From contig DHLU01000216.1 in NCBI GenBank assembly GCA_002405435.1, positions 1 to 5,987 of the forward strand: a DNA stretch of 5,987 nucleotides. Direction: 5' to 3'. Shown here in pieces: positions 1-5,262 of the stretch. The first letter of the stretch is position 1. Every line of letters begins with the position of its first letter. The position numbers and the translations under genes were made by a program. Under the pieces are notes generated by a model, which did no database searches, had not been told where the DNA came from, and was given only the letters and a program-made list of their open reading frames with translations. The DNA comes from Flavobacteriales bacterium UBA4660. GTDB lineage: Bacteria; Bacteroidota; Bacteroidia; Flavobacteriales_D; Sanyastnellaceae.

Positions 1-1137
1 CTTTCTGACTCTTCGATGGTGCAGGGAGCCGGCGGCATACGCACCTACAACACCTCCGAAGCGACAGGCAAGTGCGCGCTCGAAAAACGCGACCCCATAG
101 TGGTATATGGCGACATCGGGTTTGCCATACACACCGCAGACAAACTTGACGGCAATGCCAACCGCTGCGGCGTTTACAGGGTCGAACTGCATGTAGACAG
201 CCTGCTTGTATTCGCCCAAACCCTCGACCAGCTTGACTTTGCCACCTCACGTGCCATCAACGCCCACACCATCTATGAAAAGTTTAAGAAAGAACGAACC
301 AGCATTCACCGGTCATACCGGCTGGTAAACAATCCGCTGAATATCTACGACAACCTGCTCAACGACGGCATGGTGAGCTTCCGCGATGGTAAGCGGCACA
401 AGGTATCTTACTCCGTCATGGACATCCGGGGCAATACCTCTACCCTCGAATTTGTGGTCGAATCTGCCAAGTCATTTTCCGGCAGCGCGCCCAACAGGGA
501 GATTCCCCAGGCCTTGTTTCACTACGAAAAAGACAACGTGCTCGACCTTGGCGATATCAGGGTATTCATCGATGCTTTTTCGCTGTACGAGGACCTCGAC
601 TTCAACATTTACCGCAAGACGCCGGGAATGGCCGGTGCTATTACCCCGACTTACATGGTCGCGTCACCCTATGTACCTGTTCATGCCCACTACCAGCTCG
701 CCATCAAGATGCCCGGGCTGGCTGCGTCAGACAGCGCCAAGGCCCTCATCGTGCGCTGGGATCCTGAAAAAGACCGTCTTTTCCCGGAAACCACCACGTA
801 TGAAGACGGGTGGCTGCTGGCCGAGCCGCAGTACTTCGGTTACTTCTCCGTCATGATCGACAAAACTGCGCCGACCATTTCCTCCATCGATTTCTCCGCA
901 GCGATGAAAAATCACCGTTCCTTTTCGTTCCGCGTGCGGGATAACCTCAGCGATGTAAGTGAAATCATTCCACGGATCGACGGCCAGTGGGCGCTGATGG
1001 AATACGATGCCAAATCTGACAGGATTACTTACTACTTCGATGCAGAGCGCATCAGCCACGGCAAGCACCAGTTTGAACTTACGGTACGAGACGGCCGCGG
1101 AAACGAAAAAACGTTTTCCGCTCCGTTCGAGTGGTAG
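1..1137 (+). CDS. M23 family metallopeptidase, C-terminal part (5' end outside window)
   Basis: The frame is open from base 1 (LSDSS before the first internal Met at 16) and ends at TAG 1135-1137, giving 378 visible residues, so the ATG at 16 is almost certainly internal. The visible part resembles the long region that follows the LytM/M23 peptidase domain in Bacteroidota cell-wall endopeptidases. It includes the GVYRVELHVDS block, the INAH motif, the NNPLNIYDNL and DGKRHKVSYSVMDIRGN strands, and a final Ig-like module (DKTAPTIS, then IDGQWALMEYD, then ELTVRDGRGN). The zinc-binding HxxxD and HxH residues are not in the window, so catalysis cannot be judged here. By family knowledge the protein is exported and trims peptidoglycan cross-links or anchors to the envelope; the beta-rich tail probably has a substrate- or partner-binding role (inference). 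It converges on the membrane-protein gene 18 bp downstream, and no terminator hairpin is visible in that gap. Confidence 0.8.
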   Translation, partial: LSDSSMVQGAGGIRTYNTSEATGKCALEKRDPIVVYGDIGFAIHTADKLDGNANRCGVYRVELHVDSLLVFAQTLDQLDFATSRAINAHTIYEKFKKERTSIHRSYRLVNNPLNIYDNLLNDGMVSFRDGKRHKVSYSVMDIRGNTSTLEFVVESAKSFSGSAPNREIPQALFHYEKDNVLDLGDIRVFIDAFSLYEDLDFNIYRKTPGMAGAITPTYMVASPYVPVHAHYQLAIKMPGLAASDSAKALIVRWDPEKDRLFPETTTYEDGWLLAEPQYFGYFSVMIDKTAPTISSIDFSAAMKNHRSFSFRVRDNLSDVSEIIPRIDGQWALMEYDAKSDRITYYFDAERISHGKHQFELTVRDGRGNEKTFSAPFEW

Positions 1138-1155
1138 GCCTTCAGGGCGCAGTGC

Positions 1156-1539
1156 TCAAGACCTGTCGAAGTCGTTGCCGTAGCGGGTTACCTTGACATT
1201 GAAAAACAGCCCGTTTATAATGCTCACCAGTAAACTAAGCCACAGGGCGCTCCAGAAATCTGCTACGTGAAACCCGGGAACAATCTCGCGTGCGAGCAGG
1301 ATGATGCACGCGTTGATAACCAGCAAAAACAGACCGAAGGTGAACAGGGTGGCGGGAATGGTCAGTACGACCAGCAACGGCCGGAGGAAAAGATTCAGCA
1401 AGGCCAGCACAATGGCCGCCACCACCGCAACCCAGGGCTTGTCAAAAGAAACCCGCTCCATAAGATGGGCGCCCACCAGCAGGGCTAAGGTGGTAACCAG
1501 CAATTGCAAAATGGACTTTTTATTGAAGTATTTCTCCAT
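1156..1539 (-). CDS. Phage holin family / YvlD-like (DUF360) four-helix membrane protein
   Basis: This is a 127-residue, highly hydrophobic protein. Predicted helices lie at about residues 8-26, 35-60, 62-84 and 93-114. There is a basic N-terminus (MEKYFNKK) and a charged C-terminal tail (VTRYGNDFDRS). The LLNLFLRPLLVVLTIP segment (about 47-62), then TFGLFLLVINA (67-77), then a GFHVADFWSAL block (89-99) are typical of the family annotated as 'phage holin family protein' (Phage_holin_4_2, B. subtilis YvlD type). Despite that name, members are usually chromosomal and not lytic; the molecular function is unknown and presumably envelope related. No endolysin or other phage gene is nearby. The start at 1539 gives the full first helix and no better upstream Met is visible. 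The gene is divergent from the transaldolase gene and convergent with the M23 peptidase gene. Confidence 0.85.
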   Translation of the reverse strand: MEKYFNKKSILQLLVTTLALLVGAHLMERVSFDKPWVAVVAAIVLALLNLFLRPLLVVLTIPATLFTFGLFLLVINACIILLAREIVPGFHVADFWSALWLSLLVSIINGLFFNVKVTRYGNDFDRS

Positions 1540-1556
1540 ACTGTAAACGAAGGCGA

Positions 1557-1564
1557 CAAATATG
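1557..1564 (-). promoter_or_regulatory. Possible -7 element for the YvlD-like gene (weak)
   Basis: On the minus strand this reads CATATTTG, seven of eight matches to the Bacteroidota -7 consensus TAnnTTTG. It ends 17 bp before the ATG at 1539, which would give a leader of about 13 nt. I see no TTG/TTTG -33 element at the expected spacing, so this is only the best candidate in the region. Confidence 0.3.
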
Positions 1565-1656
1565 CAAATGAAATCACTGGCGCGGGAGGCAACGCCGGGC
1601 TGATAATTGTCAAAAGATGTCTGATAAAAACCGCAACCGCCTGCAGCAGCTGCGGC

Positions 1657-1664
1657 TACCTTTG
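1657..1664 (+). promoter_or_regulatory. Bacteroidota -7 promoter element (TACCTTTG) before the transaldolase gene
   Basis: This is an exact match to TAnnTTTG, the -7 element used by the Bacteroidota primary sigma factor. Only four bases (CGCC) separate it from the ATG at 1669. With the usual few-base distance to the transcription start, the mRNA would begin at or next to the A of the ATG, giving a leaderless or nearly leaderless transcript. No -33 TTTG box is visible at the expected distance. The same nine bases, CTACCTTTG, occur in front of pcm on the other strand (5157-5149). Confidence 0.6.
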
Positions 1665-1668
1665 CGCC

Positions 1669-2334
1669 ATGAAATTTTTTATCGACACAGCCAACCTTGA
1701 CCAGATCCGCGAGGCCAGCGACCTGGGTATTCTAGACGGTGTGACCACCAATCCTTCCCTTATGGCCAAGGAAGGCATTACGGGAACCGACAGGGTGCTC
1801 AAGCACTATGTGGACATATGCCAACTGGTGGGTGAAGGCGATGTGAGCGCTGAAGTGATTGCCACGGACTTTGAAGGCATGGTGCGTGAAGGGGAAGAAC
1901 TGGCAGCACTGCATCCCAACATCGTCGTCAAGGTACCCATGATCCGGGAAGGGGTAAAGGCCCTGAAATATTTCAGCGATAAAGGCATACGCACCAATTG
2001 TACCCTGGTGTTTTCTGCCGGGCAGGCCCTTGTGGCCGCCAAAGCAGGTGCGTCGTATGTGTCGCCCTTTATCGGCCGGCTGGATGATATCTCCACCGAT
2101 GGCGTTGAGCTCATCGCCCAGATCCGTGATATCTACGACAACTACGGATTCGAAACCGAAATCCTGGCCGCCTCGGTGCGCCATCCCATGCACATCATCC
2201 AGTGCGCTGAAATCGGTGCTGATGTCATGACCGGCCCCCTCAGTGCTATACTGGCCTTACTCAGGCATCCGCTCACTGACAGCGGGCTTGCACAGTTTCT
2301 CGCCGATCATAAAAAGGCGCGGGAAAATGCCTGA
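1669..2334 (+). CDS. fsa: TalC/FSA-family enzyme, probably a transaldolase (class I, Schiff base)
   Basis: This 221-residue protein matches the small TalC/fructose-6-phosphate aldolase family end to end (E. coli FsaA is 220 residues). Visible landmarks are FFIDTANL with Asp6, GVTTNPSL (24-31), AEVIATD (61-67), NIVVKVPM with the Schiff-base Lys88, TLVFSAGQALVAAKAGA (112-128), SPFIGRLDD (132-140) and ILAASVRHP (165-173). The family acts in the cytoplasm. Transaldolases move a dihydroxyacetone unit between sugar phosphates in the non-oxidative pentose phosphate pathway, whereas FSA cleaves fructose 6-phosphate. Aligning by motif to FsaA, Gln59 is replaced by Glu62 and Tyr131 by Phe134, the transaldolase-type pair, so many automatic 'fructose-6-phosphate aldolase' labels would be misleading here (inference). 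The ATG at 1669 is chosen because the family N-terminus starts exactly there and a -7 promoter element lies four bases upstream. The YciO-like gene follows after 8 bp. Confidence 0.92.
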   Translation: MKFFIDTANLDQIREASDLGILDGVTTNPSLMAKEGITGTDRVLKHYVDICQLVGEGDVSAEVIATDFEGMVREGEELAALHPNIVVKVPMIREGVKALKYFSDKGIRTNCTLVFSAGQALVAAKAGASYVSPFIGRLDDISTDGVELIAQIRDIYDNYGFETEILAASVRHPMHIIQCAEIGADVMTGPLSAILALLRHPLTDSGLAQFLADHKKARENA

Positions 2335-2342
2335 CGCCTGCT

Positions 2343-2963
2343 ATGCTGATTACGGTTGACGCTAAAAATCCTGACTCCGCAGTAATCCGGCAAGCAGCCG
2401 AATGCCTGCGAGACGGAGGCATCATCGTATTTCCAACCGATACGCTCTATAGTTTTGGTGGCAGCCTTATGCAGCCTGCAGCCGCTGACCGGATAGCCCG
2501 GCTGAAAAAAATCCGTCCCGATAAGGCCGATTTTTCTATAATCTGCGATAACCTCACGGTGCTGAGTACCTACTGCAAGCCGGTGGATACACCGACCTTC
2601 AAGATGATGAAAAGCCTGCTTCCCGGTCCTTTCACCTTTATTCTCGAGGCCAACCGGCATATTCCCAAGGTGTTCAATGAACGCAAAAAAACAATCGGAC
2701 TCAGGGTGCCTGCCCATGCGGTACCGTTGGCCCTGGTGGCGGCGCTCGGCCATCCCATCGTGGCCAGTTCGGTGCATGATGACGATGCCTTGCTGCAGTA
2801 TGCCACAGATGCCGCTTCCATTGCCGACGCTTACCGCGGACGCGTAGACCTGGTGCTTGACGCCGGTGCATGCGGTCTGCTCCCCAGCACGGTGGTGCGT
2901 TGCGCAGACGGCGCTTTCGAGGTACTCCGAAAGGGCAAAGGAGATTTTCCAGACACTTACTGA
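2343..2963 (+). CDS. Sua5/YciO/YrdC family protein, YciO-like (threonylcarbamoyl-AMP synthase family)
   Basis: This 206-residue protein covers one YrdC-type domain. It has VFPTDTLYSFG (29-39), LKKIRPDK (54-61), FSIICDNLTVLSTY (64-77), LLPGPFTFIL (92-101), KKTIGLRVP (115-123), GHPIVASSVHDDD (136-148) and PSTVVR (181-186). The classical members make threonylcarbamoyl-AMP from Thr, ATP and bicarbonate for the t6A37 tRNA modification. From memory, the segment around 64-140 is closer to E. coli YciO ('STY', 'TFIL', 'KTIGxRVP') than to TsaC/YrdC. The Lys-x-Arg pair is kept (Lys56, Arg58), but the SxN motif of TsaC reads Ser143-Val-His145, and the usual YG after PTDT is YS. It is much shorter than two-domain Sua5 proteins. 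So it may be the organism's t6A enzyme or a YciO-type paralogue with weaker activity. It lies 8 bp behind the transaldolase gene, presumably on the same transcript, and its last 7 bp overlap the end of the opposed nnr gene. Confidence 0.85.
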   Translation: MLITVDAKNPDSAVIRQAAECLRDGGIIVFPTDTLYSFGGSLMQPAAADRIARLKKIRPDKADFSIICDNLTVLSTYCKPVDTPTFKMMKSLLPGPFTFILEANRHIPKVFNERKKTIGLRVPAHAVPLALVAALGHPIVASSVHDDDALLQYATDAASIADAYRGRVDLVLDAGACGLLPSTVVRCADGAFEVLRKGKGDFPDTY

Positions 2964-4468
2964 TACGCGCCGGCAGCCAGTTCGCCGAGAACGAAAGGCA
3001 CGCGGCGGGCAATTTCGCCAGCGAGCAGGGCGGGATAGTTGCGCTCAGCCAGCAAGATGTCTGCCGCTCTTCCATGCACATAGGCACCGAGGCGGGCCGC
3101 AGCAGCTGCCTCATGGCCCTGCGCGCGGAGGGAGGCTATGATCCCCGTGAGCACATCGCCTGCTCCGGCCGTGGAAAGGCCCGCATGTCCCGATGCATTG
3201 AAACTGATGCTGCCGTCGGGTACTGCCACCATGGTATGAGGCCCCTTTAGCAGCAGTACATCCCCCAGCGCCGTCGACTGGCTGCGTAGGGTACGCAGGC
3301 GTTCAAATGAATTCGCATGCGGACCAAACAGTCGGTCAAATTCTCTCTCATGCGGGGTAAGAACAGTGCCGGCCGGCAGCCTGTCGATCCAGCCGTTGGC
3401 CCCCACGAGGTTAAGCGCATCGGCATCCGCCACCAGGGGCACGCGGCATTCTTCAAGTACCCTCAGCACCACGGAGGCCGTCGCATCGGAGGTACCGAGC
3501 CCGGGCCCGATGGCGACACATTGTGCGGCAGGATGCAGCCTCACCGCCGTGAGGGCGTTGTCCCCTTCCGCACGGTCGCACATAGCCTCCGGCACAGCAG
3601 CCTGCACAATGGCAACGCCGCATGCGGGTACCGATGCTGACACGATTCCGCAACCCGCACGCAGGGCAGCATCTGCGGCCAGCACGGCGGCACCAATCTT
3701 ACCGAAACTGCCCGCAATCAACTGCACCATGCCACGGCTGCGCTTGTCGCTGTCGAAGGCAAAGGGCCGCAACGCCGCCGCAGCTTCCACGCCATCAAAC
3801 CAGGTCATTTCCGATTCGGTAGCGGTGTAGTAGCCAGGATCAAGTCCAATATCAAGCACATGAATGCGCCCGGTAAAACGGTGGTTTTCACGAAAAACAA
3901 AAGCGGGCTTCACGGTTCCGAAGGTCACGGTGTCGTCGGCCTCCACCGCAGTGCCCGGCTGAGGTTCCATAAGGTCGGGAAGCAGTCCGGAAGGAACGTC
4001 AATGGCAATTTTTCTGCAGCACGATGCATTGACGTGGCCAATGAGCTCAGCCATCCAACCGCCGGCAGGCCTTGAAATGCCCGTACCCCAGAGGGCGTCT
4101 ACCAGCCAGTCTTCCGCCTGCAGGGCAAATCGGAAATTGCCGGCATCCAGCATCTCCGCACTTATTGCGCAGGCGCCGAGCCGGTCGAGGTTGACCGAAA
4201 AACCGTGACTGCCGGCCGCCGTGTCACCGGCGATGAAGACAGCTACGCGCCAACCCGCTTCGGCTGCCTTCCTGGCGATACACAGTCCGTCTCCTCCATT
4301 GTTACCGGTGCCGGCCAGCACCACGAGCCGGCCGGGTATGCCCCACGCGGCGATGCGGTCGAAGCAACGCCCGGCCGCCCGCTCCATAAGCGCGTCACCG
4401 GTGATTTGCTGACGGGCCATTGTGGCCACGTCCCATTGCCGGGTCTGCTGGGCGGTAAATATTTTCAT
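2957..4468 (-). CDS. nnr: Bifunctional NAD(P)H-hydrate epimerase / ADP-dependent NAD(P)H-hydrate dehydratase
   Basis: A 503-residue, two-domain protein of the usual fused length (YjeF type). The N-terminal epimerase domain (about 1-215) has LAGTGNNGGDGL (51-62), VDALWGTGI (123-131) and IDVPSGL (156-162); it interconverts R- and S-NAD(P)HX. The C-terminal ribokinase-like dehydratase domain (about 225-500) has IAGSFGKIGAAVLAADAALR (251-270), AIGPGLG (319-325), VADADALNL (346-354), TPHEREF (371-377), LLLKGPHT (405-412) and the GAGD anion-hole/catalytic motif (435-438); it removes the hydrate using ADP. Together they repair spontaneously or enzymatically hydrated NADH/NADPH. The segment before GAGD reads GHAGLSTA rather than the usual GNPGMATG. 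The ATG at 4466-4468 follows the pcm stop by 20 bp, without a clear Shine-Dalgarno, so translation probably depends on the pcm transcript. The 3' end overlaps the YciO-like gene by 7 bp in the opposite direction. Confidence 0.95.
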   Translation of the reverse strand: MKIFTAQQTRQWDVATMARQQITGDALMERAAGRCFDRIAAWGIPGRLVVLAGTGNNGGDGLCIARKAAEAGWRVAVFIAGDTAAGSHGFSVNLDRLGACAISAEMLDAGNFRFALQAEDWLVDALWGTGISRPAGGWMAELIGHVNASCCRKIAIDVPSGLLPDLMEPQPGTAVEADDTVTFGTVKPAFVFRENHRFTGRIHVLDIGLDPGYYTATESEMTWFDGVEAAAALRPFAFDSDKRSRGMVQLIAGSFGKIGAAVLAADAALRAGCGIVSASVPACGVAIVQAAVPEAMCDRAEGDNALTAVRLHPAAQCVAIGPGLGTSDATASVVLRVLEECRVPLVADADALNLVGANGWIDRLPAGTVLTPHEREFDRLFGPHANSFERLRTLRSQSTALGDVLLLKGPHTMVAVPDGSISFNASGHAGLSTAGAGDVLTGIIASLRAQGHEAAAAARLGAYVHGRAADILLAERNYPALLAGEIARRVPFVLGELAAGAYQ

Positions 4469-4488
4469 TCAGCGAAGATGGAAAAGAA

Positions 4489-5142
4489 TCAGGGCGTATC
4501 AGACCGCTTCTCGAGCATGGGCACAAAAGAAAAGGCACCAAACGTTTCGCGGTTAAAACTTCCATCGGGCATTTTGGTCAGGACGGTCATTTCCTGCACC
4601 GCACCTTCGCCGAAGGGCATGACCAGTCTGCCGCCGGTTTCCAGCTGATCGAGCAATGCCTCCGGAATACGCGGTACGGCACACGTGATGATGATGCGTT
4701 GAAAGGGCGCAAAGGCAGGCAGCCCCTTGTAGCCATCGCCGTAAACGCAGTGCACGCGGTAGTTGAGCAGGCCGAGCACTCTTTTGGCGGTCTGGTGGAG
4801 AATGTTGTGGCGTTCAATGGAATACACCCGCGCACCCATGGCTGCAAGCACTGCCGCCTGGTAACCGCTGCCGGTACCGACTTCCAGCACCTTCATACCC
4901 GGCGCCACCTGCAGCAGTTCCGACTGCCTGGCAACGGTATAGGGTTGCGAAATGGTCTGGCCCGCCGCGATACTGAAAGCCTTGTTTTCGTATGCATGTT
5001 CGAGAAATGCCGATGACATGAAGGCATGACGCGGCACCTTGTTGATCGCCTCCAGCACCTTCTTGTCTGAGATACCCAATCGTTCAAGTTCGGCCACCAG
5101 CTGCTTTCTCAGTCCCTTATGCCTGTAAGTATCGGTAATCAT
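4489..5142 (-). CDS. pcm: Protein-L-isoaspartate O-methyltransferase
   Basis: A 217-residue protein, close to the E. coli enzyme (208). It methylates isoaspartyl residues in aged proteins with S-adenosylmethionine, starting their conversion back to aspartate, in the cytoplasm. It has VPRHAFM (36-42), the family signature GQTISQPYTVARQSELL (61-77) with conserved Ser65, AdoMet motif I VLEVGTGSGYQAA (85-97), the post-I acidic SIE (108-110), GDGYKGLPAFAPF (135-147), IITCAVPRIP (151-160) and GGRLVMPFG (170-178). Small departures from the common pattern are Gln148 where the family often has Asp ('PFDRI') and Cys154 in the 'TAAAP' stretch. An upstream in-frame ATG at 5175 would add 11 residues unlike the family. 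I prefer 5142 because the family-like sequence begins at MITDTYRHKG and an exact -7 promoter element lies between the two ATGs. It is first in an apparent operon with nnr. Confidence 0.93.
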   Translation of the reverse strand: MITDTYRHKGLRKQLVAELERLGISDKKVLEAINKVPRHAFMSSAFLEHAYENKAFSIAAGQTISQPYTVARQSELLQVAPGMKVLEVGTGSGYQAAVLAAMGARVYSIERHNILHQTAKRVLGLLNYRVHCVYGDGYKGLPAFAPFQRIIITCAVPRIPEALLDQLETGGRLVMPFGEGAVQEMTVLTKMPDGSFNRETFGAFSFVPMLEKRSDTP

Positions 5143-5148
5143 ACGCCT

Positions 5149-5156
5149 CAAAGGTA
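5149..5156 (-). promoter_or_regulatory. pcm: Bacteroidota -7 promoter element (TACCTTTG) before pcm
   Basis: On the minus strand this reads TACCTTTG, an exact TAnnTTTG match. It ends six bases (AGGCGT) before the ATG at 5142, so transcription would start within a few bases of the start codon. It lies downstream of the alternative ATG at 5175, which argues against that longer start. No clear -33 TTTG box is seen at the usual 19-21 bp spacing. The nine bases CTACCTTTG are identical to the element before the transaldolase gene. Confidence 0.6.
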
Positions 5157-5200
5157 GGTTTGACCTTGCATACACGACCGGTGTTGAAAATTAGGCATGA

Positions 5201-5226
5201 ACGCCAGCCTGTAAAAAATGTGGCGT
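5201..5226. repeat. Inverted repeat ACGCCA-N14-TGGCGT in the pcm/oxidoreductase divergent region
   Basis: Perfect 6-bp arms lie at 5201-5206 and 5221-5226, separated by a 14-bp A-rich spacer. The dyad sits just upstream of the weak -7 candidate for the oxidoreductase gene, where a regulator would cover the -33 region. No T-run follows on the plus strand, so a terminator is unlikely. Arms this short can occur by chance. Confidence 0.3.
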
Positions 5227-5230
5227 AGGG

Positions 5231-5238
5231 TAATTTAG
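5231..5238 (+). promoter_or_regulatory. Possible -7 element for the Gfo/Idh/MocA gene (weak)
   Basis: TAATTTAG matches TAnnTTTG at seven of eight positions (the third T is A). It ends 24 bp before the ATG at 5263, giving a conventional short leader. No recognisable -33 element is present. It is the best plus-strand candidate in the 120-bp gap that separates this gene from divergent pcm. Confidence 0.3.
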
Positions 5239-5262
5239 CCGACTCAACCAGCAAAAACGGCT

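Larger units (their letters stand above)
1540..1668. promoter_or_regulatory. Divergent intergenic region between the membrane-protein and transaldolase genes
   Basis: These 129 bp separate two divergently transcribed start codons and must hold both promoters. Toward the plus strand there is an exact TACCTTTG at 1657-1664; toward the minus strand only an imperfect element at 1557-1564. Two exact CTGATAA copies (1600-1606 and 1621-1627) start 21 bp apart, about two helical turns. A small perfect dyad GCAGC-A-GCTGC lies at 1643-1653, just upstream of the -7 element. The repeats are short enough to be chance. An in-frame extension of the transaldolase frame runs back to 1504 but has no family-like sequence, so I treat this region as non-coding. 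Confidence 0.6.

Noticed and set aside
386..1068. Open frames overlapping the M23 tail on both strands
   Set aside because: Composition is low-quality (runs of Ser, Pro, Arg) and the plus-strand frame 1 protein matches the expected family throughout, so these are shadows.
1135..1158. Bidirectional terminator between the convergent M23 and YvlD-like genes
   Set aside because: The gap is only 18 bp and I see no stable hairpin with a T-run in either direction there.
1156..1539. 'Phage holin' match as a sign of a prophage or lysis module
   Set aside because: The family name is historical; YvlD-like proteins are common chromosomal membrane proteins. No endolysin, integrase, structural phage gene or attachment repeat is present, and all neighbours are core genes. 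The nearby M23 protein is of the cellular Bacteroidota type with a long beta-rich tail.
1643..1653. GCAGC-A-GCTGC dyad as a specific operator
   Set aside because: It lies in a GC-rich CTGCAGCAGCTG stretch where such short palindromes arise easily; noted only in the intergenic entry.
1504..1668. N-terminal extension of the transaldolase frame
   Set aside because: The frame is open back to an ATG at 1504, but the added 55 residues resemble nothing in the family, overlap the start of the divergent membrane-protein gene, and would run across the exact -7 promoter element at 1657-1664.
2870..4648. Several plus-strand open frames of 60-154 codons opposite nnr and pcm
   Set aside because: They are Arg-, Pro-, Ala- and Ser-rich, overlap one another in different frames, and lie antisense to well-conserved two-domain and methyltransferase coding sequence. 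They look like GC-driven shadows.
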